Below are positions 55,204 through 64,000 of a stretch of 64,000 bases of DNA, piece after piece. Each line of letters starts with the position of its first letter. Within the stretch, counting starts at the first letter, position 1. Below the pieces are notes generated by a model, which worked only from the letters and a program-made list of their open reading frames with translations, was not told the origin of the DNA and made no database searches. The translations under genes and the position numbers were made by a program. Origin of the DNA: Isoptericola halotolerans (GTDB taxonomy: Bacteria; Actinomycetota; Actinomycetes; Actinomycetales; Cellulomonadaceae); the NCBI RefSeq assembly GCF_013149785.1, contig NZ_JABEZU010000003.1:62001-126000 (forward strand), written 5' to 3'.

Positions 55204-55802
55204 GCGTTCATGGTGCCGCGGCGTCGCATCCGGTACCACCGTGGTGCGGTCCGGTTCATCGGGAAGCCCAGCCCCGAGGTGTCGGCAGGCTCGACGGAGA
55301 GCAGCTCCCAGCGGGCGAACGCCGCCTCGACCTCGTGGGGTGCGACGCCCTCGGTCATCCAGCGCAGCCGGGGCCCGAAGGCCAGCAGCAGCAGGGTCGC
55401 CCCCGGTGCGGCGAGCGCGGTCACCCCACGCCCGACGTCGGTCCGCTGCTCCGCAGTCAGGCCTTGGAGGCACCCGACGTCGAGGAAGAGGTCGAAGGTC
55501 CCGACGCCGGCGGACTCGAGGTTCGTCACGTCGCCCACCACGTAGGTGGCCCGCGCCGGTGCCGTCCGTCTCGCCGCGTCGATCGCGCGCGGGACGAGGT
55601 CGATCCCGACGGCTTCCCATCCTCGTCGTGCGAGCGTGGACGTGTGCTGGCCGCGTCCGCACCCGAGGTCGAGCGCCCGGCCGAACGGTGGGCGCCGCTC
55701 TGCCTCCTCGCGGTCGAGCAACGGCCCCAGCCCGGCGGTCCCACCCCGGTACCTCTCCCACGGAGTGAGGCCGAGCCGGTACAGCATCGCGTAGTTCGTC
55801 AT
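55191..55802 (-). CDS. Class I SAM-dependent methyltransferase
   Basis: Predicted 203-residue methyltransferase. ALDLGCGRGQHTSTLA is the SAM glycine motif, AVGIDLVPRAIDAA the acidic residue after strand two, and DLFLDVGCLQGLTAEQR motif IV. The N-terminus MTNYAMLYRLGLTPWERY is seen in many small actinobacterial methyltransferases of unknown substrate; tellurite-resistance TehB-like folding is possible. GGAGGG lies 7 nt before the ATG at 55802. Its stop falls within the terminator stem of tRNA-Val. Confidence 0.85.
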   Translation of the reverse strand: MTNYAMLYRLGLTPWERYRGGTAGLGPLLDREEAERRPPFGRALDLGCGRGQHTSTLARRGWEAVGIDLVPRAIDAARRTAPARATYVVGDVTNLESAGVGTFDLFLDVGCLQGLTAEQRTDVGRGVTALAAPGATLLLLAFGPRLRWMTEGVAPHEVEAAFARWELLSVEPADTSGLGFPMNRTAPRWYRMRRRGTMNAKGP

Positions 55803-55960
55803 GCGAGCGCCCTCCCCGGTCCCATGACAGCACGCCCGGTCACCGGCGTCCATGCCCAAAATGGGTGGTTCCGACGCGCGCACCTCGTGAATGTTTGGCA
55901 CCGTCAGGGTGACGAACGGCACAGGGCTGTGTGCCGGGCTGGCACCAGGTGGAGGCCTTG

Positions 55961-58900
55961 ATGAGCGATCGGCGCGGCATGACGCGACGGGGGACCGCGA
56001 CGGGTCGGCGGCCGAGAGGGCGGCGGGGGTGGTCGGTGCTGGGCGTCCTGGCCCTCGCGCTGCCCATGGTCGTTGTCCCGGCGACGACGGCGTCGGCGGC
56101 GACGTGGGGTATCCAGAAGCAGGAGCTGTCGTCCGGTCCGTACGAACCGGGGGAGCAGGTCCAGTGGTCCCTGTCGATCTCGTGCTCCGACCCGAACGCC
56201 GACCCCTGCGTCCCCACGACCCTGACGGACCCCCTGCCGGACGGGCTGAGCCTGGTCAGCGCCTCGATCCAGAGCGGGGGTGGCGCGACAGGCCCCGACC
56301 TCGTCGCCGATACAGACACCGACACTGTCACGTACACGGCGGACAGCGTGCCCAACGGCGGGCAGGTGCAGATCCTCGTCACGGCAGAGGTCGACGCGGA
56401 CATCCCCTACGGGACGACGAGCCTCACGAACACCGCGTCGGTCGTCTCGGACAACGCGGACGAGGCGCAGGCGACCGACGACATCGACATCGTGGTGCCG
56501 CTGATCGTCGACTCGGAGACCACCAAGACGATCGAGCCCGACGGCGCTCTCGCCGTACCCGGCACCTCGGCGACCATGACGATCGGCGGGACCAACACGT
56601 CGAACGACGCCGTCGACACGCTCGTCATCCAGGACCCGGTCGACCCCGCCGCCGACCCGAACCCGTTCACCTACCTGGAGTTCGTGGGATGGGGCGACGT
56701 GACCTGGCCCGCCGGGGCTACGTCGGCCGACGTGACCTACACCTGTGCCGACGGGTCGAGCCCGACGGAGAGCACCACCACCGCGGACACCCTGCCCGAG
56801 CCGCCGGCCGGTTGCGTCGTCGAGGGCTTCACCGTGGTGTTCAGCGGCGAGATCGAGCAGGGCGCGACCGCCACCCTGCCGGTCGACGTCCAGCAGAGCG
56901 ACGCGGTCACCGACCTCGCCGAGACCACCACCGTCACCAACGACACGTCGTCGTACGTGACGCACCCCGACGGCGAGTCGGACCCGACGACGGCGAGCGA
57001 CGACTACGTCATCACGCCCCCGGACAACAGCGTCGAGGCCTTCAAGAGCTTCGACCCGGCGACGGTGAGCGCCGGTGACCCGACGACCGTGACCATCGGC
57101 GGGACCAACACGGGCACCCCGGTCGACACCCTGACCATCACCGAGCCGGCACCGGGGACCCCCAGCCCGTTCGAGGGGGACGACCCGATCACCTTCACGG
57201 GGTGGGGTACCGACGGTGCCGGCGCCGGGGTGGCCTGGCCCGCCGACGCCGACGCCGCGTCCGTGACCTTCACGTGTGCGGACGGCACCACGACCGACCC
57301 GATCGACGCGACGGCCCCTGACACGCTGCCCGACCCGCCGGTCGGGTGCGAGGTCGTCGGCTTCTCGGTCACCTTCACCGGCGACATCGTCACCGGGGGG
57401 CAGGCCACCATCCCCTTCACGGCGGACACCGACCCCGACCAGGACGCCGAGGACGTCACGCACACCAACGAGATCGCGGCGAACGTCCCCAACGCCGACG
57501 ACACGGCCTCGGCGGACCTCGTGACCCTGACCGACCGGCTGGCGACGGACACGGACAAGCTCATCTCGCCGTCGACCTTCCCCGCCGTGCCCGGCCAGGC
57601 GGTCATCGTCCAGCTCCCGACGCAGCTCCTGCCGTTCGGCCCGGAGGGCTCCACCACCAACGCCGACCAGGTCGTCGTCCAGGACCCGATCGACCCCGCG
57701 AACCCGGACGACTTCTCCGAGAACTTCGTCCCGACGGCGGTCCGGTCCACGGACGTGCCGGCCAACTCCACGCTGACCGTCAACTACTGGAACGGCGCGG
57801 AGTGGGTCCCGGCGCCCGACTGCGGTCCCTACGCCGGGCCCGACACGGTGAGCTGCGACCTGCCGGCCGACGCGCAGGGCGTGCAGTTCGTCTACGACTC
57901 CACGGGCGACGGCTTCCCGCCCGGCACAAGCTTCCAGCCCAACTTCGTCGCGGAGTACACCGGCCCGACGGACCGTGACGACCCGATCGAGAACTGCGGT
58001 TCCTCCAGCGGGTCGTCCGGCACCGTGGCACCCACCGAGCCGGCGATCGGCTGCGCCACCGTGGACCCGTTCCCGGTGGACCCGGGCCCCGGACTGGACT
58101 TCATCGCCAAGGACTTCCTCGGTGAGCAACCCGTCAGCGTGCTGGCCCGCTCGGACGACCAGGTGACCGCGCAGATCACCTGGTCGACCAACGGCTTCTC
58201 CGGTGTGGACCCGATGGTCATCTCCGACATCGCCGACCCGGAGACCACCGCGATCGCCGACTCGTTCTACGACGCCTTCGACCTGGTGCGGATCGAGGCG
58301 ATCGACGCGTCCGTCGACCCCCTGATCGGGTTCGACGCCATCATCGGCGTCGAGCTGTACGACGGGACGACCTGGGTCCAGGCGACCGACTCCACCTGCA
58401 CGGTCAGTACTCCGTGCGACGGCGGCATGCCGGCGGTGGACCTCACGACCGCCGAGCAGGAGTCGACCGTCTCGGCGCGCGTGGTCTACACCGAGTCCCC
58501 GTCGCGCAGCGTCACGCCCGCCGACCCGACGGCGCCCGCCGCCGGCGACGGTGTCGCCCGGTCCACGCAGGCTGACGGCCGCCACCTGGACCTGACGTTC
58601 GAGGTGCGGGACGTCAAGCGGTCGGACGGGTCACCGGCCCTCGGCTCGACGAACGGCACGATCTACAACACGGCCGACCCTGGCCTCGTGAACGACACCG
58701 CCCGCGGTACGGCGACCTTCGACGGCGACGAGTACACGGACACCGACGACGCCGACGTCCTCATCATCGACCAGCCCCTGAACGTGACCGTCGCCAAGGA
58801 CTGGACCGGCGGGCCGATCTCGGTGCCGCCGCCCGGCACCCCCGAACAGTTCTACCCGTCGACGACGGTGACGATCGCGGGCACCAACGCCTCGGCCGCC

Positions 58901-61900
58901 AAGGTGGACCAGCTCCGTCTGGTCGAACCGGGAGCCCCCGACTCCGGCGCCCTGCAGACGGCCGACGGCACACCGCCCTTCGACGTGTTCGACCTGACGG
59001 TGATCGAGCTGACCCCACCCGACGGGGCGACGTCCACCACGGTGACGCTGACGGACGACGACGGCACCACCGAGCAGCTCGACGAGGCCGGGGCCGAGGC
59101 GCTCACCGCCGCCGACCTGGCGGACGTCGTCGGGATCGAGGTCTCCTACGACGGTCTCGTGGAGCCGGGTGCCACGGGATCGATGGACCTCACGCTGCGG
59201 CTCCGTGGGACGGACCGGTACACCGGTGAGACGCTGCTCGACGGCGAAGGCACGATCGTCACCCAGAACCCCGTGCCGAACGGGGCGGCCGCGACGATCA
59301 ACGACCCGGGCGGCACCGACGACGACGTCCGTCAGGCCTACGACGACGCGGACATGACGCTGCAGACGGCGTCGATCGAGCTCGAGGTCGGTAAGTCGTT
59401 CGACCCGGACACGGTGATCGAACCCTTCCGCGGTGCGAACCAGTCCGATGACCCGGTGGTCATGACCCTCACGGGCCAGCCGCTCGGCCCGTCGCGCAGC
59501 GTCGAGATGGTGCTCGTCGACGACGACCCACAGTTCTGGAACCAGTACGACTTCGTCGGGTTCGACCCGAGCGCCTCGCTGGTCACCCCGATCCAGCAGG
59601 TCCAGGTCGACGCGTTCGTCGGCGGCGTGTTCTCCGGCAACCCCGGCTCCCCGGACCCCGTGACGCGCGCCGGGGGCGACTGGGTCCTCGACGACGACGT
59701 CTCCGGCACCTTCGACCTGCCCGCCGGTGTAGCGCCGGAGGACGTGCAGGGACTGCGGTTCACGTTCACCCGCACCGACGGGGCGGTCTGGGAGAACCCG
59801 GCCACCCCGACGCAGCCGGTGCCGATCCAGATCCTGCGCCGCGACGACCTGCGCTCCGGGGGCGAGGTGCTGCCGGACCTCGAGGCCAACCCTCCGGCCC
59901 CGGGCGAGGACGCGCCGGGCGTGGCGAGCAACACGGTCCAGGGCTCCACCACCGGCGCCGACCTGGTGGTCGACCCCGACACCGGTGACACGGTGCCTGT
60001 CAGTGCGGACGACGACGCCGCGGCGTCGATCCTGTACCAGCACGCCACGAACGCCGTGGAGATCGTCAAGGACTTCCGCGGTGTGGTGTCCGGCGGGACC
60101 GAACCACCGGACGCCGTCGTGCCCATGAACATCACGGTCACGAACACCGGTGACCGGCCGATCGTCGACCCGGTGATCATCGACGACCCGATGCCGACCG
60201 ACGACGATGGGGCACAGCTCCGGCTCGCCGATGTCGACCAGCCGTTCTCCTACACGCTGGACGGTGCCACCCCCGACCCCGTCAACGGCGCACCCATGCC
60301 GACCGATCCCGGTGACGTGACGGTCGCCCAGTCCGGCGACATCGACTCGCTGGAGTTCACGTTCCCCGAGGGGACCGTGCTCGAGGTCGGCCAGACGTAC
60401 ACGATCACCGTCCAGGTGCAGTTCCGCGTCACCCTGGCGGCCGGGACCACGCTCGAGAACACCGCCGGCGTGATCGGGGACCGCCCGTGGGACGAGTGCG
60501 TCACGCGCCTGGACGACGGGACGGGCGCCTGCGAGGCCGACGCCGACGTCACGACCGTGCCCTCGGCGGCGCTCAGCCAGTCCAAGCTGGTCAAGGCGAC
60601 GAACGACGAGTACCCCCTGGGCCTCATCGTCGACCCTGACCAGCCCGGAGACGTCCAGCCCGAGGACTGCGTGCCCAACGCCGCCGGCTTCTACGCCTAT
60701 CCGTGCACCCCGGTCATCCCGCCGGGCGAGAGCCAGACGTGGCGGATCCGGGTGGACAATGTCGGCAACCTGCCCCTGAGCAAGGTCGTCTTCTACGACC
60801 GGTTCCCGGCGATCGGCGACACCGGTTCGTTCGCGGACTCGGAACGCGGCTCGGCCTGGGGTCCGTACTTCACCGACGACCCGCTCCCGCGGGTCGTCAA
60901 CGCCCCGGGCGACTCCACGGTCGAGTACTTCTACACGACCGTCGACGACTACTGCATGGACGACATCAACGACCCGCTCAACGAGCCGATCTGCCCGGAC
61001 GACCCGGAGACCGGCTGGGCACCGCTGACCACCGACCTGGCCGACAGCGTCCTGCAGGACATCACGGCGATCAAGAACGTCGTGACCTTCCCGGAGGGCG
61101 AGTTCTTCCAGCCGGGTCAGTTCATCGCCCTCGAGGCGACGTCGACCACGCCGCCGGAGGCGCCGGAGGCCGGCGACCGGTCGATCGCCTGGAACTCGGC
61201 TGCCGCGTCCGGTGTGGCCATCCTGCCGAGCGGGAACCAGACCAACCTGCTGCCTACCGAGGGCACCAAGGTCGGCGTCGCGACGGCCACCGGGTCGTTG
61301 AACGTCGTGAAGTTCGCCTTCGGCGACGGGTCGCAGTACGCGCCGGAGGAGTTTCAGCTCTTCGTGCAGTGCACCTCGGCCGTCGGTACCTGGGTGGAGA
61401 CGGAGCTCGAGCCGATACCGATCACCGTGCCCCTCGGAGGGGCGGTGACGGTGCCGAACCTGCCCTACGGGGCCGAGTGCACGATCGTCGAGGACGGCTC
61501 GAACGGCGAGACGGAGCTGGTCGTCGGGACGGTCACCATCGGTCAGGAGCCCGATATCGCCGGCATCACCGCCGTCAACGTCTACCAGCTGTCCAGCATC
61601 GAGATCTCCAAGGAGGTCGTCACCGACGCGGTCGACCAGGACGGCAACCCCGTGCCGTTCGGCCCCTTCGAGGCCACCGTGGAGTGCACGTTCCTCGGCG
61701 ACCCCGTGTACGCGGAGGGTTACGGCCCGGACGCACCCATGGTGGTCACCATCGAGGACGGCGAGACGGTCGAGCTGACGGGCCTCCCCGTGAACTCGGA
61801 GTGCACGGTGACGGAGACCGGGACCGGCAACGCCTCGTCGGTGACGATCACGGTGGCGCAGGCCGGTCAGGACCCCGTCGTCACCGACGGCCCGTCCGCG

Positions 61901-64000
61901 GACCTCACCCTGGAGCCCGACGTCCTGGGTGAAAGCACCAACGACGTCACGCTCACCAACACCTACGACGTCGGCGCGATCGACCTGCTCAAGGTCGTCG
62001 ACGGCGAGGGTGCGGAGCAGTACGGCGCCGGGCCGTTCACGATCGCCGTGGTGTGCACCTACGACGACGACGGCGACGGTCCGGGCGGCCCGCGGACCGT
62101 CTACGACGGTGAGGTCGTCCTCGGCGCGGCGGGCCCGCTGGACGCCCAGATCGCGAACCTGCCCGCCGGAGCGGAGTGCACGATCACCGAGATCGACGAC
62201 GGCGGCGCGACCGGTGCGGTCGTCCTGCCCGGGACGGTCACGGTGGGTGCCGGCGAGACGGCCGAGGTGATCATCACCAACACGTTCGACGTCGGGGTGA
62301 TCGAGGTCGACAAGGAGCTCGAAGGTCTCGGAGCCCTCTACGGCCCCGGACCGTTCGAGGTCACCGTGGCGTGCACGTACGAGGGTGTCGACATCCCGGT
62401 CCCCGGCGGCGCGGCGCGCGAGCTCCTGCCGGGGGAGCCCGTGACCTTCGACGGGCTCCCCGTCGGGGCGGAGTGCACCGTCACCGAGACCGACGACTTC
62501 GGTGCCTCCTCGACCACGGTGAGCGTCGACGGCGGCGAACCGGTGGACGGCACCAGCGTCGACGTGGTGGTGCCGCCCGCGGACGGTGGCGACCCCACCG
62601 CGGTGACCGTCACGATGACCAACACCTTCGCCACGGCGCCGCTGGTGGTGCGCAAGGCGGTCGACGGCGACGGTGCGGAGTTCGCCCCGCCGATGCCCGA
62701 CCTGCCGCCCCTGCCGGAGCTCCCGGATGGGCCGATCGACGCCGACACGCTCGCCGAGCTGCTGGAGCTCGTGGCGCAGTACCTGAGCGAGGTGCCGTTC
62801 GACGAGTTCCCGTACGAGGTGACCGTCGAGTGCACGACCTCCTTGGGGGAGGAGGTCCCGATCCCGGGCGGCGGCGTGCGCGCCTTCGGTCCCGGGTTCC
62901 CCGGGCTGTACTTCGGCCTGCCGGACGGGGCCACCTGCACGGTCACCGAGACGGTGACCGGCGGTGCGATCTCGGTGAGCATCGCCCCGGACCCCGTGGC
63001 GATCGACGGCGGTGCGACCGTCCTGGACCCCGTCGAGGTCGTGGTGACCAACAGCTACGACCTCGGGTCGATCGAGGTCGAGAAGGTCGTGGACGGTCCG
63101 GCGGCCGAGTTCGTCACCGCACCCTTCGAGGTGTCGCTCGACTGCACCTTCGAGGGACAGGCGATCGAGGTACCGGGCGGCGCGACCCGCACGGTGACAC
63201 CGGACGAACCGGCCACCTACGACGGTCTGCCGATCGGCGCCGAGTGCGTGGTCACCGAGACCGACGACGCCGGCGCCGCCGCCTCGACGGTGTCCACCAC
63301 CGTGGACGGCGGCGACCCGGGCGAGGTCGTGGTCCCGGGCATCGACGGCGAGGCCGTCGTGACGGTGACCAACACCTTCGCAGCGGGCTCACTGGAGGTC
63401 GAGAAGGTGGTCGACGGCGAGGGAGCCGAGCTGTGGGGCACCGGGCCGTTCGAGGTGTCGCTGGCCTGCACCTTCCAGGGCGAGGCGATCGAGGTCCCGG
63501 GAGGGGAAGCGCGCGACCTCGAGCCCGGCGACACCGTCGTCTACGACGGGCTGCCGGTCGACGCGCAGTGCGTCGTGACCGAGACCGGGACCGGTGGCGC
63601 GACGTCCACGGCGGTCGCCGCGGTCACCGACGGCGGTGAACCGGGTGCGGTGGTGGTCCCCGGACCCGACGCCGACCTGCCGACGGTGGTCGTGACGAAC
63701 ACCTTCGGCGTCGGTCAGGTCGTCGTCACCAAGACGCTCGCCGGGAAGGGCGCGGCCGAGCACACCGGCGACGTGCTGACGGTCGAGCTGGCCTGCACCC
63801 GGGACATCGACGGCGAGCAGGTCGAGATCGACGTCCCGGGCGGCGCGGAGCGCGAGCTGAGCGCGGCGGGTGACTGGTCAGCCGTCTACGAAGACCTGCC
63901 GCAGGGTGCGACGTGCACGCTGGCCGAGACCGACGCCGGTGACGCCCGGTCGGTGTCGGTCACGGTGGCCGGCGAGACGACCACGGCGGACCCGGCGGAG
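55961..64000 (+). CDS. Giant secreted repeat protein (DUF11-like plus DUF5979 repeats), 3' end beyond the window
   Basis: An uninterrupted reading frame of 2,680 codons from ATG 55961 to the window edge, with GGTGGAGG 5 nt upstream. Residues 1-47 form a Sec signal peptide: basic RRPRGRRGW, hydrophobic VLGVLALALPMVVV, and ATTASAA for cleavage. The next ~1,700 residues hold irregular beta-sandwich repeats beginning KTIEP, KSFDP and KDW with TVTIGGTNTG-type strands, as in bacterial DUF11/conserved-repeat surface proteins. From about residue 1,778 eight DUF5979-type repeats occur. Composition is strongly acidic (Asp, Thr, Val, Gly) and almost lysine-free except at repeat starts. An LPXTG-type anchor is expected past the edge. 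Likely adhesin or surface fibre. Confidence 0.85.
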   Translation, partial: MSDRRGMTRRGTATGRRPRGRRGWSVLGVLALALPMVVVPATTASAATWGIQKQELSSGPYEPGEQVQWSLSISCSDPNADPCVPTTLTDPLPDGLSLVSASIQSGGGATGPDLVADTDTDTVTYTADSVPNGGQVQILVTAEVDADIPYGTTSLTNTASVVSDNADEAQATDDIDIVVPLIVDSETTKTIEPDGALAVPGTSATMTIGGTNTSNDAVDTLVIQDPVDPAADPNPFTYLEFVGWGDVTWPAGATSADVTYTCADGSSPTESTTTADTLPEPPAGCVVEGFTVVFSGEIEQGATATLPVDVQQSDAVTDLAETTTVTNDTSSYVTHPDGESDPTTASDDYVITPPDNSVEAFKSFDPATVSAGDPTTVTIGGTNTGTPVDTLTITEPAPGTPSPFEGDDPITFTGWGTDGAGAGVAWPADADAASVTFTCADGTTTDPIDATAPDTLPDPPVGCEVVGFSVTFTGDIVTGGQATIPFTADTDPDQDAEDVTHTNEIAANVPNADDTASADLVTLTDRLATDTDKLISPSTFPAVPGQAVIVQLPTQLLPFGPEGSTTNADQVVVQDPIDPANPDDFSENFVPTAVRSTDVPANSTLTVNYWNGAEWVPAPDCGPYAGPDTVSCDLPADAQGVQFVYDSTGDGFPPGTSFQPNFVAEYTGPTDRDDPIENCGSSSGSSGTVAPTEPAIGCATVDPFPVDPGPGLDFIAKDFLGEQPVSVLARSDDQVTAQITWSTNGFSGVDPMVISDIADPETTAIADSFYDAFDLVRIEAIDASVDPLIGFDAIIGVELYDGTTWVQATDSTCTVSTPCDGGMPAVDLTTAEQESTVSARVVYTESPSRSVTPADPTAPAAGDGVARSTQADGRHLDLTFEVRDVKRSDGSPALGSTNGTIYNTADPGLVNDTARGTATFDGDEYTDTDDADVLIIDQPLNVTVAKDWTGGPISVPPPGTPEQFYPSTTVTIAGTNASAAKVDQLRLVEPGAPDSGALQTADGTPPFDVFDLTVIELTPPDGATSTTVTLTDDDGTTEQLDEAGAEALTAADLADVVGIEVSYDGLVEPGATGSMDLTLRLRGTDRYTGETLLDGEGTIVTQNPVPNGAAATINDPGGTDDDVRQAYDDADMTLQTASIELEVGKSFDPDTVIEPFRGANQSDDPVVMTLTGQPLGPSRSVEMVLVDDDPQFWNQYDFVGFDPSASLVTPIQQVQVDAFVGGVFSGNPGSPDPVTRAGGDWVLDDDVSGTFDLPAGVAPEDVQGLRFTFTRTDGAVWENPATPTQPVPIQILRRDDLRSGGEVLPDLEANPPAPGEDAPGVASNTVQGSTTGADLVVDPDTGDTVPVSADDDAAASILYQHATNAVEIVKDFRGVVSGGTEPPDAVVPMNITVTNTGDRPIVDPVIIDDPMPTDDDGAQLRLADVDQPFSYTLDGATPDPVNGAPMPTDPGDVTVAQSGDIDSLEFTFPEGTVLEVGQTYTITVQVQFRVTLAAGTTLENTAGVIGDRPWDECVTRLDDGTGACEADADVTTVPSAALSQSKLVKATNDEYPLGLIVDPDQPGDVQPEDCVPNAAGFYAYPCTPVIPPGESQTWRIRVDNVGNLPLSKVVFYDRFPAIGDTGSFADSERGSAWGPYFTDDPLPRVVNAPGDSTVEYFYTTVDDYCMDDINDPLNEPICPDDPETGWAPLTTDLADSVLQDITAIKNVVTFPEGEFFQPGQFIALEATSTTPPEAPEAGDRSIAWNSAAASGVAILPSGNQTNLLPTEGTKVGVATATGSLNVVKFAFGDGSQYAPEEFQLFVQCTSAVGTWVETELEPIPITVPLGGAVTVPNLPYGAECTIVEDGSNGETELVVGTVTIGQEPDIAGITAVNVYQLSSIEISKEVVTDAVDQDGNPVPFGPFEATVECTFLGDPVYAEGYGPDAPMVVTIEDGETVELTGLPVNSECTVTETGTGNASSVTITVAQAGQDPVVTDGPSADLTLEPDVLGESTNDVTLTNTYDVGAIDLLKVVDGEGAEQYGAGPFTIAVVCTYDDDGDGPGGPRTVYDGEVVLGAAGPLDAQIANLPAGAECTITEIDDGGATGAVVLPGTVTVGAGETAEVIITNTFDVGVIEVDKELEGLGALYGPGPFEVTVACTYEGVDIPVPGGAARELLPGEPVTFDGLPVGAECTVTETDDFGASSTTVSVDGGEPVDGTSVDVVVPPADGGDPTAVTVTMTNTFATAPLVVRKAVDGDGAEFAPPMPDLPPLPELPDGPIDADTLAELLELVAQYLSEVPFDEFPYEVTVECTTSLGEEVPIPGGGVRAFGPGFPGLYFGLPDGATCTVTETVTGGAISVSIAPDPVAIDGGATVLDPVEVVVTNSYDLGSIEVEKVVDGPAAEFVTAPFEVSLDCTFEGQAIEVPGGATRTVTPDEPATYDGLPIGAECVVTETDDAGAAASTVSTTVDGGDPGEVVVPGIDGEAVVTVTNTFAAGSLEVEKVVDGEGAELWGTGPFEVSLACTFQGEAIEVPGGEARDLEPGDTVVYDGLPVDAQCVVTETGTGGATSTAVAAVTDGGEPGAVVVPGPDADLPTVVVTNTFGVGQVVVTKTLAGKGAAEHTGDVLTVELACTRDIDGEQVEIDVPGGAERELSAAGDWSAVYEDLPQGATCTLAETDAGDARSVSVTVAGETTTADPAE
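61292..64000 (+). repeat. Eight tandem DUF5979-type domain repeats in the giant secreted protein
   Basis: Repeat starts (by the Lys-bearing first strand) are near 61292, 61595, 61973, 62294, 62636, 63065, 63386 and 63713: periods of 303-429 nt, about 100-143 residues. Each has a first strand like SIEVEKVVDG, a Cys in ACTF/ECT-type strands, a second Cys in ECTVTET, and a final VTNTF. Longest interruptions are in repeat 5 (Pro-rich insert) . The last repeat is cut by the window. Confidence 0.85.

Noticed and set aside
55904-58585. A long minus-strand reading frame opposite the start of the giant secreted protein
   Set aside because: The plus-strand frame has a signal peptide, ribosome site and repeats; the minus frame is Val/Arg/Gly-rich without family features.

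Overview
This window is chromosomal DNA of a very GC-rich actinobacterium. The evidence is near-universal G/C third codon positions, many GTG starts, and conserved actinobacterial families: DUF3071/SepH, DUF4193, DUF3093, DUF3710, DUF3159, DUF5998, DUF3000, GuaB1 and N-terminal-GNAT Pat. A Micrococcales lineage (Cellulomonadaceae or Promicromonosporaceae) fits best, but genus cannot be assigned from sequence reading alone. No phage, IS element, CRISPR array, rRNA or origin was seen. Coding density is very high. The only stretches over 300 bases without protein genes are the two tRNA blocks at 51.2-51.6 and 51.9-52.4 kb.

Layout. 1-183: start of a topoisomerase IV A subunit (minus strand). 389-1815: a small accessory insert (SDR oxidoreductase, MazF toxin with ribbon-helix-helix antitoxin). 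1.9-18.9 kb: housekeeping backbone, namely protein acetyltransferase Pat, DUF5998, phosphodiesterase, thymidine kinase, SepH, TRIC-type channel, inositol-phosphatase family, DUF4193, DUF3093, dUTPase, DUF3710, OB-fold protein, DUF3159, two TrkA-type potassium regulators divergent from a KimA-like potassium transporter, and a TrmA/RumA-type RNA methyltransferase. 18.9-26.0 kb: DUF5701, aconitase behind a perfect 18-bp palindrome, then regulator-effector pairs (TetR with alpha/beta hydrolase; PadR with a multi-spanning membrane protein). 26.1-34.1 kb: phosphotransferase, Nudix hydrolase, GuaB1, DXS, glutamate-cysteine-ligase-like enzyme, SGNH hydrolase and a SRPBCC/DUF4287-like protein. 34.3-40.6 kb: HAD hydrolase, fatty-acid beta-oxidation pair FadB/FadA, RNase D-like HRDC protein, DUF3000.

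40.8-45.6 kb is the most interesting locus: 6-phosphogluconate dehydrogenase followed by two overlapping paralogous ATP-grasp ligases and an Asp/Glu racemase, all with 4-base stop/start overlaps after the first ligase. By analogy with the D-aspartate ligase/racemase pair that builds the peptidoglycan bridge in Enterococcus faecium, I infer a two-ligase D-amino-acid cross-bridge system. 45.6-50.5 kb: small Rossmann-like protein, RibD-like reductase, ZapE, a degenerate TreZ-like GH13 protein, two small proteins and a secreted HNH nuclease. 51.3-52.2 kb: duplicated tRNA blocks (Gly-Val and Gly-Cys-Val) with nearly identical perfect-palindrome hairpins; one tRNA-Gly has C instead of T at position 55. 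52.4-55.2 kb: PabB-like, RibD-like, PabC-like and tRNA-Val(CAC). 55.2-64.0 kb: SAM methyltransferase, then a giant secreted repeat protein of at least 2,680 residues that runs off the right edge.

A window-wide theme is leaderless expression. At least eighteen genes have a -10-like NANNNT hexamer ending 6-8 nt before the start codon, mostly without a Shine-Dalgarno sequence. Several divergent pairs share one very short intergenic region.
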